DNA of 64,000 nt from Bradyrhizobium sp. CSA112 (GCF_029051645.1 NZ_JAACFS010000041.1:1-64000), one strand, 5' to 3'. Shown: positions 25,209-35,030, numbered from the stretch's first letter. Program-made: numbers and translations. The notes: generated from the sequence alone by a model not told the origin.

Positions 25209-26720
25209 CTAGCGCGACGGCGGCGGCAGGCGGCCGAACAGCTTTTCCATGGCCATGCCGACCGCCAGCAACCGGCGATCGCTGCCCGTGGGCCCATCGA
25301 GCTCGAGGCCGACAGGCAGCTTGCTCGATGCGCCGAGCGCGATCGGAAGCTGGATGCCGGGGACGCCGGCATTACTGCCGGGATCGGTGTTCTGGATGAA
25401 CAGCAGGAAATTGGCGAGGCTCGACGCGTCAGCATTTGAGGCAATTGCGACCTTCGGCACGGTCGGGAAGGCTATGGCGTCGAGCTTGTTCTTTGCGAAC
25501 GTGTCGCGATAGAGCGCCTGCAGCGCGGGCCGGGCGGTCTTCATGGCAGCGTCATAGGCCGGCTTGGCCTCAGAGACCGTGTTGTTCGGTCCCGGCAGCT
25601 TGCGCGGAATGACCCGCCCCTCATAGGTGCCTTTCACGTCAGGGCTTGCGATTTCTTTGGCGAGATTCTCGATGCTGACGCGGCTGCCGCTGTTCTTGAG
25701 ATAGGCGACCATGTCGTCATAGGCCTCATAGAGCGCGAGCGGAAATCCGACCTGGCCGCTGAGCTCGGCGAGCTTTGGCATCTCGATATCGACAATCGTC
25801 ACGCCGCTCGCCTTGAGCTTCTCCAGCGCGGCTTTGAATGCGGCTTCGGTATCGCCGTCGAGATTGGCCAGCATGGATTTGTCGACGCCGATGCGTAGCT
25901 GCTTCAGGTCGGCGGGCGCAATCGCGCCGCCGCCGGCGATGACGCGGTCGAGGGCCGCGACGTCGGCCATTGTAGAAGCCATCGGGCCGGCGGTGTCGCG
26001 GGTGTGCGAAATCGGCGCGATCCCTTGCTGCGAATAGCGACCGACGGTCGGACGCAACGCGGCGCAGCCGTTCAGCGCGCAGGGCACCCTGACCGAGCCG
26101 CCGGTGTCGGTGCCGAGACCTGCCGTGACGATCCGCGCGCCGACTGCAGCCCCAGTTCCCGATGACGAGCCGCCGGCGATCTTCGTCGCATCATAGGCGT
26201 TGCGCACGCCGGATTCGGTCCCCGTCTTGAATGCGGCGTTGTAGCCGGAGATGCCGAAGGCGAGTTCATGCATATTGGTCTTGCCGATGATGATCGCGCC
26301 GGCCGCGCGCAGTTTTGCTGCCACAGGCGCATCTTTCTTCGGGACGAAGCCCTTCAGCGCCGGCGTTCCCGCGCTGGCGGGAAGTCCGGCCACCTCGATA
26401 TTGTCCTTGATGACGACCGGCACGCCGGCAAGCGGCTTGCACGAACCTTTCTTGCGGCCGGCGTCGAAGGATTCGGCGGCCTTCATCGCGCCGGCTTCGT
26501 CCAGCGTGATGAAGGCGTTGAGCTCGGCCTTTGCCTTGGCCCGCGCCAGCGCCGCCGATGTCAGTGCCTTGCTGGTGATCTTGCCGGCGCAGAGATCGGC
26601 GGCGGCTTGCGTAGCTGTGAGCTGATCCAGATCGATCGCCGATTGGGCCGCCGCTGGAGACACCGCGGCGAGGACAAGGCTCGTCAGCGCCGTGCCGAGC
26701 AGGATTGAGCTGCGAGCCAT
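25209..26720 (-). CDS. Exported amidase (amidase-signature family)
   Basis: This 503-residue protein has a signal peptide (LVLAAVSPAAAQS). The amidase-signature Ser-cisSer-Lys triad is visible: the catalytic Lys in VVIKDNIEVAG near residue 107, the Gly/Ser-rich GGSSSGTGAAVGA near residue 190, and the nucleophile region DTGGSVRVPCALNG near residue 212. Secretion is less common for this family, which points to hydrolysis of amides or peptides outside the cytoplasm. The substrate is unknown. The family includes aryl-acylamidases, glutamyl amidases and nylon-oligomer hydrolases. Confidence 0.85.
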   Translation of the reverse strand: MARSSILLGTALTSLVLAAVSPAAAQSAIDLDQLTATQAAADLCAGKITSKALTSAALARAKAKAELNAFITLDEAGAMKAAESFDAGRKKGSCKPLAGVPVVIKDNIEVAGLPASAGTPALKGFVPKKDAPVAAKLRAAGAIIIGKTNMHELAFGISGYNAAFKTGTESGVRNAYDATKIAGGSSSGTGAAVGARIVTAGLGTDTGGSVRVPCALNGCAALRPTVGRYSQQGIAPISHTRDTAGPMASTMADVAALDRVIAGGGAIAPADLKQLRIGVDKSMLANLDGDTEAAFKAALEKLKASGVTIVDIEMPKLAELSGQVGFPLALYEAYDDMVAYLKNSGSRVSIENLAKEIASPDVKGTYEGRVIPRKLPGPNNTVSEAKPAYDAAMKTARPALQALYRDTFAKNKLDAIAFPTVPKVAIASNADASSLANFLLFIQNTDPGSNAGVPGIQLPIALGASSKLPVGLELDGPTGSDRRLLAVGMAMEKLFGRLPPPSR

Positions 26721-26840
26721 GATGATCCTCCGTAGAACTTAGGTACCCGTCCGGACGAACCTTACCCGCTGCCGCTTCCGGCGCCTGTCCTCATTTCTGA
26801 GGACGCTGACCCGAAGGCTTGGGCGCGAGCCGTTCTCCTT

Positions 26841-26945
26841 GACCCTCACCCTGAGGAGGCGGCACAGCGGCCGTCTCGAAGGGCGAGGCCACCGGCCGGG
26901 CCACATCCTTCGAGACGCGCGTTCCGCGCTCCTCAGGATGAGGGT
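26841..26945. repeat. Interspersed palindromic repeat, family C (copy 2)
   Basis: GACCCTCACCCTGAGGAG on the left and CTCCTCAGGATGAGGGTC on the right are inverted copies around CCGTCTCGAA / TTCGAGACGCG. It matches 17169-17279. It lies between the amidase gene and the FAH-type gene, within a 277-bp gap that holds nothing else I can name. Confidence 0.8.
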
Positions 26946-26997
26946 CTACTAGTGGCGCAATCCGAAGCAGCCCAAGTAAAGGCTTCGGCCGACGGCC

Positions 26998-27783
26998 TCA
27001 AACCTTCTCCCTCACAAACCTGTTCCGCAACGTGCCGATCCCTGTGATGTCGATCTCGACGACGTCGCCGTCCCTCAGGTCGGGTGAGGCGCCGTCAGTA
27101 CCCATCCAGATCACATCGCCCGGCGACAGCGTGAAATATTTGGAGAGCTCGACAAGGAACGGCACGATGCCGAAGATCATGTCGTTGGTGCGAAAGCGGC
27201 CGGTCTCCTTGCCGTTGACCCGAATCGCCGTCTCCATCTTGTCGAGATCGACATCGGTTTCGATCCACGGCCCCATCGGCTTGAAGGTGTCGGCGTTCTT
27301 GGAGCGCCACAGGCTGCGATCGGCCTTCTGCCAGGTTCGCTCGCTGACGTCGTTGCCGATGGTGTAGCCGAACACGAAATCCATCGCGTTGGCTTCGGCG
27401 AGGTGCTTTGCCTTCTTGCCGATGACGACCACCAGTTCGCCCTCGTAATGGATCTTTTCGGTCGCGCTCGCCGGGATCACCACATCCTCGTCGTGGGCGA
27501 TCAGCGCGTTCTGGGCGCGATAGCCGATCTCGGGCCGGTCGGGCACGTTCGGCACCGTGCCCGCCTTGTCGGCGGCTTCCTTGAGATGCTTGAGGTAGTT
27601 CAGCCCGACGCAATAGAAGGTACGCGGGATCAGCGGCAGCTCGATCTTCACGGCCTTCAGCGCATGCGACTGCGTCCCGCGCTGCCATTCGCCGAAGGGA
27701 TCGCCATTGACGGCGATCACGTGCTCGCCCTCAACAATGCCCCAGGACGTCTTGCCGGCGGCGGTGAACCTTAGCCAACGCAT
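26998..27783 (-). CDS. Fumarylacetoacetate hydrolase family protein
   Basis: This 261-residue FAH-fold enzyme has the metal and catalytic segments HYEGELVVVIGKKA (EGE ligands near residue 115) and YTIGNDVSERTWQ, and it ends with the family GDVVEIDITGIGTLRN. The family covers FAH itself, HpcE-type decarboxylase/isomerases and acylpyruvases, which cleave C-C bonds of 2,4-dioxo acids in aromatic breakdown. It is the last of three same-strand genes with an LLM monooxygenase 15 bp upstream and an Ldh-type dehydrogenase before that, so it probably acts late in a catabolic route. Confidence 0.85.
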   Translation of the reverse strand: MRWLRFTAAGKTSWGIVEGEHVIAVNGDPFGEWQRGTQSHALKAVKIELPLIPRTFYCVGLNYLKHLKEAADKAGTVPNVPDRPEIGYRAQNALIAHDEDVVIPASATEKIHYEGELVVVIGKKAKHLAEANAMDFVFGYTIGNDVSERTWQKADRSLWRSKNADTFKPMGPWIETDVDLDKMETAIRVNGKETGRFRTNDMIFGIVPFLVELSKYFTLSPGDVIWMGTDGASPDLRDGDVVEIDITGIGTLRNRFVREKV

Positions 27784-27798
27784 GAAGTGTCCTTTGCT

Positions 27799-29166
27799 TT
27801 ATTCGGCTGCGGCCTGCGGGCTGGCTTTCCAGGCGCCGGCGCCGGGGCGCGGCAGACCGAGATTTTCGCGCAGCGTCTTGCCGGCGTAGTCCTTGTGAAA
27901 CAGGCCGCGGCGCTGCAGTTCCGGCACGACATGCTTGACGAAATCGGCATAGGAGCCGGGCACGATGGTGGCGGCGATGACAAAGCCGTCGCAGCCGCGC
28001 TCGACGAACATCTCCTCTAACTTGTCCGCAATCTCCTTCGGGCCGCCGACGATCGCGTCCTGCACCTGGCCGCGGCCGGAGAAGGTGACGAAGTCACGCG
28101 CGCTGGGATTGGTCTTGCCTGATTTCTTGAGCACGCCGTCGCGAATGCCGAGGATACCCTGCATGCTCTTGAGCTCTTCCGATGTCAGCGGCTCGTCGAG
28201 CGGCTTGGAGGCGAAGTCGTAGTTCAGCGCTTCCGCGAGCAGCGACAGCGCATCGATTTCCAGCGGCAGCTTGTTGATTACGGCCATCTTGTCCTCAGCC
28301 TCGGCCTTGGTCGCGCCGCAGACCGGGGTGGTGAGGTTGCAGAGAAACATCTGGTCGGGATCGCGGCCGGCTTTCGCCGCTTCGTTGCGGACGGCTGCAT
28401 AGCCTTCCTTGGCGGCGGCGACGTTGCGGGCGGCGGTGAAGATCACCTCGCCCCATCGCCCCGCAAAGCGCTGGCCGCGGCCGGACGCGCCGGCCTGGAT
28501 GATGACGGGATGGCCCTGCGCCGAGCGCGGCACCGTGAACGGTCCGCGCGACTTGAAGAACTGCCCGCTGTGGTCGAGCCGCTTCACCTTGGCCGGATCG
28601 GCGAAGCGGCCGCTCTTCTTGTCCATGATCAAGGAGCCGTCTTCCCAGGTGTCCCAATGGCCGAGCACGACTTCCATGAACTCGTCGGCGCGATCGTAGC
28701 GGAAGTCATGTTCGAGATGGGCGTCCTTGCCCATGTTGTGGGCTTCGCCGTCATTGAGCGAGGTGACGACGTTCCAGCCTGCGCGCCCGCCCGACATCAG
28801 GTCGAGGGTAGCGAAACGGCGCGCGACATCGAACGGCTCGTAATAGGTGGTCGAGCAGGTCGACGCCAGCCCGAGCTTCGTCGTGACCATGCCCATCGTG
28901 GTCAGCACGATCAGCGGGTCCATCTTGACGCAGCGGATGCCGTATTCGACGGTGTGGGCATGGTCGTTGCCATAACGGTCCGGCATCGCCAGGCGATCAT
29001 CGAAGAATGCCATGTGGAATTTGCCGGCTTCGAGAATCCGGGCAATCTCCTGATAATAGTCGGCCGACATCGAATCGTCTCGCGATTCCGGGTGTCGCCA
29101 CGAACTCGGCAGATTGGTGCAGTTCTGCGCCTGCAGGAATCCCACCAGCGCCATTTGCCGTGTCAT
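27799..29166 (-). CDS. NtaA/DmoA-family FMN-dependent monooxygenase
   Basis: This 455-residue LLM-family flavin monooxygenase has MAFFDDRLAMPDRYGN near residue 55, YEPFDVARRFATLDLMSGGRAGWNVVTS near residues 110-137, and VIIQAGASGRGQRFAG in the FMN-phosphate region. It differs clearly from the related enzyme at 7194-8582 (different N-terminus and about 60-residue insertion pattern), so they are paralogues with different substrates. It lies between an Ldh-type dehydrogenase gene (25 bp upstream) and an FAH-type gene (15 bp downstream), a compact operon for an unidentified compound. Confidence 0.84.
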   Translation of the reverse strand: MTRQMALVGFLQAQNCTNLPSSWRHPESRDDSMSADYYQEIARILEAGKFHMAFFDDRLAMPDRYGNDHAHTVEYGIRCVKMDPLIVLTTMGMVTTKLGLASTCSTTYYEPFDVARRFATLDLMSGGRAGWNVVTSLNDGEAHNMGKDAHLEHDFRYDRADEFMEVVLGHWDTWEDGSLIMDKKSGRFADPAKVKRLDHSGQFFKSRGPFTVPRSAQGHPVIIQAGASGRGQRFAGRWGEVIFTAARNVAAAKEGYAAVRNEAAKAGRDPDQMFLCNLTTPVCGATKAEAEDKMAVINKLPLEIDALSLLAEALNYDFASKPLDEPLTSEELKSMQGILGIRDGVLKKSGKTNPSARDFVTFSGRGQVQDAIVGGPKEIADKLEEMFVERGCDGFVIAATIVPGSYADFVKHVVPELQRRGLFHKDYAGKTLRENLGLPRPGAGAWKASPQAAAE

Positions 29167-29191
29167 GCCGTCCTCCTTGTGCTGGCAGAAT

Positions 29192-30244
29192 TCATTTCAG
29201 GTCGAGGTCAGTGGCCAGCTTGTAGTCGGTGGCCAGCGCCTTCAGTTTGTCCCAGGTGGCGTCCTCGATCTCGATCCCGTCGCGCCTGCGCTGCTGCTCG
29301 CGGATATGTTCGATCTCGCCGGGATAGAACACACCGGAGGAGCCTTCCGATGGCGGCGTCGATTTGAGATAGCGCGCGAACTCGCCGACTTCTTTCTCGA
29401 AATCCTTCAGGGGACGGAAGGCCGCGACGTTGAACACCGCCATGAAGCACCCGTCATTGTGGCGGCCGGTCGGCTCGACACCAAAGCCGAGCCCGGTGAG
29501 CAGTCCGCACAGCACCTCGACCATCGCGGCGAGGCCGCTTCCCTTGTAGCCCTCGCTGCCGCCGAGCGGCAGCAGCGCGCCGCCCTTGCGATACTGGGTG
29601 GGATCGGTGGTGTGCCGTCCGTCGGCGTCGATGATCCAGCCCTGCGGGATCTGTTCGCCGCGCGCGACCGACAGCGCGATCTTGCCGGCCGCGACCGCCG
29701 AGGTCGCCATATCAAGATAGAATGGTGCTTCGAGATCGGATGGTACCGCAATCGAGATCGGGTTGGTGCCGAGCCTTGCCTCGCGGCCGCCGAACGGCGC
29801 GACATGCTTTGGCGATCGGCCGGAATCGGCAGCCGCGATGCCGATCATGCCCGCCCGCATCGCCATCAACGGATAGGCGGCGAGCCGCCCGACATGGCTC
29901 TGCCGGAACACGGTGCAGGCCGCCACATTGGCGGTCTTCGCCTTCTCGATCGTCAGCGCCATCGCCTTGGCGTTGACGTGAAAGCCGAACCCCCAGTGGC
30001 CGTCGATCACGGTGGTGGTCGGCGATTCCTGAACGATAGTCCATTTCGCGCCGGGCACGATATGCCCGGCCTTGATGCGGTCGATATAGGTCGGAATCGC
30101 GATCACGCCATGCGAGTCATGGCCGGCGAGATTGGCATTGATGCAGCCGACGGCGACCGCACTGGCTTCCTCTTCAGTTGCGCCGGCAGCCCTAAGCAGG
30201 GCCGCGCCGATTTGCATGAGACGGTCGGCCTGGACCATCGGCAT
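29192..30244 (-). CDS. Ldh-family (malate/L-lactate/ureidoglycolate-type) NAD(P) dehydrogenase
   Basis: The frame is open to 30559, but the ATG at 30244 follows GAGGAAA and begins MPMVQADRLMQIGAALLRAAG, giving 350 residues. The signature catalytic region GHDSHGVIAIPTYIDRI near residue 40 carries the conserved His, and FGGREARLGTNPI matches the family's substrate/cofactor segment. These enzymes oxidise 2-hydroxy acids or reduce imine compounds with NAD(P). It is first in a three-gene leftward operon with the LLM monooxygenase and FAH-type genes. The exact substrate is unknown. Confidence 0.84.
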   Translation of the reverse strand: MPMVQADRLMQIGAALLRAAGATEEEASAVAVGCINANLAGHDSHGVIAIPTYIDRIKAGHIVPGAKWTIVQESPTTTVIDGHWGFGFHVNAKAMALTIEKAKTANVAACTVFRQSHVGRLAAYPLMAMRAGMIGIAAADSGRSPKHVAPFGGREARLGTNPISIAVPSDLEAPFYLDMATSAVAAGKIALSVARGEQIPQGWIIDADGRHTTDPTQYRKGGALLPLGGSEGYKGSGLAAMVEVLCGLLTGLGFGVEPTGRHNDGCFMAVFNVAAFRPLKDFEKEVGEFARYLKSTPPSEGSSGVFYPGEIEHIREQQRRRDGIEIEDATWDKLKALATDYKLATDLDLK

Positions 30245-30626
30245 GGGGAATTTCCTCGACCTTGAGCGCCCGCGCGAACCGCGGGTCGTGCTTGGTACCG
30301 GCATGCTCTCAAAGCGCCCGCGGCAGGGCAAGCGTGGAAATATCCTGTTAGCCATGCCGTCAGCACGGCCCTCACGGATCAGGATTCTCATCCTGCAAAA
30401 TTCGAAAATTGCTCGCAGCAGGTCCCGCAACCCGGCCGGCGCGCGCCAGCGGTATGGCTGACAAATCGTGAATGGGCCGTAGTTCTCCGGAGCGGCGTCG
30501 TTCACCGTTGGTCTGACATTTACTCTGAATCGCAACTCCCGGCCGCCAATAACGAGCATTTAGGCCTGTTGCACGCATAAAATCCGTAAGGGGCAGCCCG
30601 GCGCTGCCGGCAGGAGCTTGGGGACG
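30245..30626. other. Divergent intergenic region upstream of the c-di-GMP gene
   Basis: This gap of about 380 bp lies between divergent genes. It contains an AT-rich near-palindrome, GCAAAATTCGAAAATTGC (30395-30412), which could be a regulator site. No small gene or RNA is recognisable, and no clear -35/-10 pair was found. Confidence 0.4.
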
Positions 30627-33600
30627 GTGAAGACCGATATCGCGCGCACACTCGCGGCGTTGAATGCGACCAACGAAGCGATTCTGTACGCCAAATCACC
30701 CGAAGAACTGTACGCGAAGGTCTGCGAAGCCGCGTTCTCGGTCGGCGACTTCCTGGCCGTGGCGGTTTTCCTGCTGGAACCGGAAACCAATCTTCTGCGT
30801 TTCGCGGCCGGCTGCGGCGATGACGTACCCCGCCTGCGCAGCATCGACATTTCGGTCGTGGCCGGTACGCCCGAAGGTTCCGGGGTTGCCGGGCAGGCCT
30901 TCCGCGACGGGCGCGTATGCGTCAGCAACGATTTCCTGAATGACCCGCGCTCGCTGGCCTGGCGCGAGGGTGCCAAGGCCAATCAGGTGGGCGCCGCGGC
31001 GGCGCTGCCGCTGACCTGCAATGGCGAGAGCGTCGGCGTGTTGCTCATTTCGCGGCGCGAGGCTCACTCAATCGACGGGCAGCTCGTCTCGATGCTGGAG
31101 CGCGTGTCGGCAAACATTTCATTTGCACTCGACAACTTCGACCATGAGGCCGCGCGCAAGAACGGCGAGCGCACCATGCGGCGGTTGAACCGGATGTTCG
31201 GCGCCATCAGCGCGACCAACGAAGCCATTCTTCGCGCCAAGACCGAACAGGAACTCTATCAGCGCGTCTGCGATGCTGCGGTACACAGCGGAAAGTCCGC
31301 GGCTACGGTGGTCCTGCTGGTGGAGCCGGACTCGATCTGGTTGAAGCCGGTCGCCGGAACGGGCGCCATCGTCGAACAGATCATGCGGGCGCCGTTCTCG
31401 ATCGATGCCGGCAACGTGTACGGAACAGGCGTCTGCGGCAGGGCATTCCGAACGCAGCAGCCTGCCGTCAACAACGACATCCTCAAATCGACTCAGGGCC
31501 AGCCCTGGTATCAGGCCGCGCGCGAGACCGGCGTCACCGCCTGCGTCGCTGTCCCCCTGATCAAGGCCGACGAGAGCGTCGGCGTGCTGCTGTTCTTTGT
31601 CGGAAAGCTGTGGGCCGAGGACGAAGAGATCATCGCCCTGATGGCGCGGATCGCGGAGAACGTCTCGTTCGCGCTGGACAATTTCGAGCGCGCCGGCGAA
31701 AAGGCAAGAGCCGACGCCCAGAAGGAACGTCTGAGGCGCATGCTGGCGGCGCTCAGTGCGACCAATGAAGCGATCGTTCGTGCGACGTCGCGGACGGAGC
31801 TGTTCGAACTGGTGTGCGAAGCCGCCGCGAAGGGCGGCCGGTTCAACTCGACCAGCATCCTGCTGGCTCGCCCCGACAGCTACGATGTCGATCTGGTGGC
31901 CGTCGCGGGACCGACGTCGAACAACATGCGGCGGGTCAAGGTTTCGACCAACGCGGATCTTCCTGAAGGGCGCGGGCTCTGCGGCAATGCGTTCCGCTCA
32001 AGACGAGCCTGCATCGCCAATGATTTGCGGGCCGATCCGCGAGGGTCGGCATTTCGGCAGTTCATTCACAGCGACGGCGCCATGTCGGGCGCTGCATTTC
32101 CGCTGCTGGTTTCCGGTCAGCCGGTCGGCGTGATGTTCTTCATCTCCTCCGAGAAGGATACGTTCACGCCCGAATTCGCCGAGCTGCTGCAGCGGCTCAC
32201 GGAGAATGTGTCGTTCGCGCTGGAAAATTTCGATCGGGCCGACGAGAAGGCGAAGGCCGAAAGTCAGAAAGAACGCCTGACCCGGATGTTCGCTGCTTTG
32301 AGCGCGACGAACGAGGCGATCATGCGGGCAAAATCCCGCGAGGACCTGTTCGACCTGGTGTGCGAAGCCGCAGCGGGTGGCGGCAGGTTTACGTCGACCA
32401 CCATCGCATTGGCGGATTCCAGCAGCGATCTTCTCAGAATCGTAGCCGCCTCGGGCCCGGCAGCCGAGACGACGCGGCACGTCAGGTTGTCGGTGGATGA
32501 GACCCGTCCAGAGGGACGGGGGCTCAGCGGAACGGCGTTCCGAACCAGGCGCCCGTGCATCACCAATGATTATGTCACCGACCAGCGCGTCGCCGCCTTC
32601 CAGGCCGTCGTCGGCAGCTACGGCGCTCAGTCGGGCGCTGCCTTTCCCCTCCTGGTGCGCGATGATCCGGTCGGCGTCATGATTTACATGTCCCTGGACA
32701 AGGACACCTTCACTTCAGAGTTTTCGGAACTGCTGCAACGACTGGCCGACAATGTGTCGTTCGCGCTGGAGAATTTCGACCGCACCGACGACAAGGCACG
32801 GACCGAGGTCCAGAAAGAGCGCCTGACGCGCATGCTGGCGGCGCTGAGCTCAACCAACGAGGCGATCATCCGCGCCTCCTCTCGGGCGGAACTGTTCGAA
32901 TTGGTGTGCGAAGCGGCGGCGAACGGCGGCAAGTTTACCCTGACCTCCATCGCGCTGATCAAGCCCGACAGCGAATATCTTGACGTCGTGGCTGCCGCCG
33001 GCCCGACCGCATCGAGCGCGCGCCAGGCAACGATATCGAGCAGCGAGGCTCACCCGGAGGGACGTGGGATCTGTGGTTCGGCGATACGTTCGCAGCATGC
33101 CTGCATCATCAACGATTACCTCGGTGATCCGCGCGCCGAGGCGTTTCACGCCACCGCTCGCAACGACGGCACGAATTCCGGCGCTTCATTCCCCCTGCTG
33201 GTGCAGGGGCAGGTCGTCGGCGCGATGTCTTTCATGTCGCGCGAGAAGGATACGTTCACGCCCGAGTTTGCGGAGTTGCTGCACCGGCTCGTCGACAACG
33301 TATCGTTCGCGCTGGAGAATTTCGATCGTGCCGACGAAAAGACCAAGGCCGACGAGCGGATCGAGTATCTGGCGTCGCACGACAGCCTGACCAACCTGCC
33401 GAACCGGGAAATGTTCAACGGCATGCTTCGCCGCGCGATCGATGCTGCCGCGCGCTACCAGCGGCAGTTTGCCCTGCTGTTCATCGACCTCGACAGGTTC
33501 AAGGTCATCAACGATTCGCTGGGACATGATGCCGGCGACATGCTCCTTGTCGAGATCGGCGGCAGGCTGAGGCACGCGCTGCGTTCGAGCGATGTCGTGG

Positions 33601-34715
33601 CGCGGCTCGGCGGCGACGAATTTGTGGTCATTCTGGAGGAGACCGCCGAGCATCACGAGGTCGAGCGCATTGCCGGCGAACTGCTTTCCGTATTGAGCCA
33701 GCCCCTTCAGCTCAGCGGTCACGAATGCCACACCACCGCCTCGATCGGGATCGCAATGTATCCCTTCGACGGCACCGACATGCAAACGCTGACCAAGAAT
33801 GCCGACATGGCGATGTATCTCGCCAAGGAGGACGGCAAGAACGGCTTCCGTTTCTTCACCAAGGAGATCAAGACGCAGTCGATCGAGCGCCTGACGATGG
33901 AGAGCGCGCTGCGCCGCGCGTTGGAGCGCGACCAGTTCTCGCTGCACTATCAGCCCAAGATCGATATGGCGAGCGGCCAGATCACCGGCGTTGAAGCGCT
34001 GCTGCGCTGGATTCATCCCGAATTAGGCGCCGTATCGCCGGGGCAATTCATTCCGCTTGCCGAGGAAACCGGGCTGATCGTTCCGATCGGCCGATGGGTG
34101 CTCAAGGAAGCCTGCGCGCAGAACATGGCCTGGCAGCGCCGTGGGCTGCGCCCGGTGACGATGGCGGTCAACCTTTCGCCGCGGCAATTCGCCGATCCGC
34201 ATCTGTTGCACGATGTCGACGAGGCGCTGCTGGCAAGCGGCATGTCGCCGGTGCTGCTGCAGCTCGAAGTCACCGAAAGCATGGTGATGCGGAACGTGTC
34301 GCGCGCGATCAAGGTGCTGGACGCGATCCAGAGCCGCGGCATTCGACTTGCGATCGACGACTTCGGTACCGGCTATTCGTCAATGTCGCTGATGAAGCAG
34401 TTCCCGATCGATACCATCAAGATCGACCGTTCCTTCATTCGCGACCTGCCTGTCGATTCCGAAGACCAGGCCATTGCGCAGGCGATCATCAGCATGGGCA
34501 AGGCGCTTGGCATGACCGTCATTGCGGAAGGTGTCGAGACCGTGGAGCAGGAGGCTTTCCTGCGCAGCCATGCCTGCGACGAAATGCAGGGCTTCCTGTT
34601 CTCGATGCCGCTGCCCGCGAAGCAAATGGCTGATCTGCTTCGGGCCGAACCGCGGCTGGCCTCGCCGCCATTGCAGCCGGAAGCCGGGTCAGGGTTGAAA
34701 GGCGCTGTCGTCTGA
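30627..34715 (+). CDS. Five-GAF, GGDEF, EAL cyclic-di-GMP turnover protein
   Basis: AGGAG ten bases before the GTG at 30627 favours this start over the TTG at 30618. The protein is 1362 residues. Five GAF-like units begin at residues 9, 191, 373, 555 and 737, each opening with a (L/F)xAxxxTNEA motif and closing with NVSFAL(D/E)NFD. All are exactly 182 residues apart. A GGDEF domain follows from about 918, with intact GGDEF at 995-999 and an inhibitory RxxD site (RSSD, 986-989). The EAL domain has EALLRW at 1123 and DDFGTGYSS at 1244, so both activities look possible. No membrane span is seen. The ligand is unknown. Confidence 0.92.
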   Translation: MKTDIARTLAALNATNEAILYAKSPEELYAKVCEAAFSVGDFLAVAVFLLEPETNLLRFAAGCGDDVPRLRSIDISVVAGTPEGSGVAGQAFRDGRVCVSNDFLNDPRSLAWREGAKANQVGAAAALPLTCNGESVGVLLISRREAHSIDGQLVSMLERVSANISFALDNFDHEAARKNGERTMRRLNRMFGAISATNEAILRAKTEQELYQRVCDAAVHSGKSAATVVLLVEPDSIWLKPVAGTGAIVEQIMRAPFSIDAGNVYGTGVCGRAFRTQQPAVNNDILKSTQGQPWYQAARETGVTACVAVPLIKADESVGVLLFFVGKLWAEDEEIIALMARIAENVSFALDNFERAGEKARADAQKERLRRMLAALSATNEAIVRATSRTELFELVCEAAAKGGRFNSTSILLARPDSYDVDLVAVAGPTSNNMRRVKVSTNADLPEGRGLCGNAFRSRRACIANDLRADPRGSAFRQFIHSDGAMSGAAFPLLVSGQPVGVMFFISSEKDTFTPEFAELLQRLTENVSFALENFDRADEKAKAESQKERLTRMFAALSATNEAIMRAKSREDLFDLVCEAAAGGGRFTSTTIALADSSSDLLRIVAASGPAAETTRHVRLSVDETRPEGRGLSGTAFRTRRPCITNDYVTDQRVAAFQAVVGSYGAQSGAAFPLLVRDDPVGVMIYMSLDKDTFTSEFSELLQRLADNVSFALENFDRTDDKARTEVQKERLTRMLAALSSTNEAIIRASSRAELFELVCEAAANGGKFTLTSIALIKPDSEYLDVVAAAGPTASSARQATISSSEAHPEGRGICGSAIRSQHACIINDYLGDPRAEAFHATARNDGTNSGASFPLLVQGQVVGAMSFMSREKDTFTPEFAELLHRLVDNVSFALENFDRADEKTKADERIEYLASHDSLTNLPNREMFNGMLRRAIDAAARYQRQFALLFIDLDRFKVINDSLGHDAGDMLLVEIGGRLRHALRSSDVVARLGGDEFVVILEETAEHHEVERIAGELLSVLSQPLQLSGHECHTTASIGIAMYPFDGTDMQTLTKNADMAMYLAKEDGKNGFRFFTKEIKTQSIERLTMESALRRALERDQFSLHYQPKIDMASGQITGVEALLRWIHPELGAVSPGQFIPLAEETGLIVPIGRWVLKEACAQNMAWQRRGLRPVTMAVNLSPRQFADPHLLHDVDEALLASGMSPVLLQLEVTESMVMRNVSRAIKVLDAIQSRGIRLAIDDFGTGYSSMSLMKQFPIDTIKIDRSFIRDLPVDSEDQAIAQAIISMGKALGMTVIAEGVETVEQEAFLRSHACDEMQGFLFSMPLPAKQMADLLRAEPRLASPPLQPEAGSGLKGAVV

Positions 34716-35030
34716 TGGCTGCGGGTGCAACTCGCGGACCGCCGGGTCCGGGATAGCCGTTTTGCGGGGAAAATCATAAGGCCACGGCACAGACGTCTGG
34801 CCTGCGAAGGTCCCAAGAAAGATCGCCGCGGCGGAAGCATAAGTCGCCCGGTCCGGCAACCCGAGCTCGGCGCACCATTCGGCAGGGAGCGACTGGGGGG
34901 AGGCGCGCAACTCCATTGCGGGTCCCCACCACCACGCCGGTGCGGGCGAGCGGTCCGTTTCCGGAACGGCACGCCACGTGATGTATTCGCCGATCATACG
35001 TTCGAATTGCAGTATCGCTGCCGGATGCAT
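34689..35030 (-). CDS. Hypothetical protein
   Basis: AGGAGA lies before the ATG at 35030, giving 113 residues beginning MHPAAILQFERMIGEYITW. A Trp-rich patch (PAWWWGPAMELRASP) and a C-terminal PWPYDFPRKTAIPDP stretch are visible, with no known domain that I recognise. There is no signal peptide or membrane span. Its 3' end overlaps the end of the c-di-GMP gene by 27 bp in convergent orientation. The ribosome-binding site and amino-acid composition support a real gene. Confidence 0.55.
   Translation of the reverse strand: MHPAAILQFERMIGEYITWRAVPETDRSPAPAWWWGPAMELRASPQSLPAEWCAELGLPDRATYASAAAIFLGTFAGQTSVPWPYDFPRKTAIPDPAVRELHPQPSDDSAFQP

Noticed and set aside
33186..34016. A 276-residue frame opposite the GGDEF region
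   Set aside because: Antisense to intact GGDEF/EAL coding sequence; no recognisable domain or ribosome-binding site.
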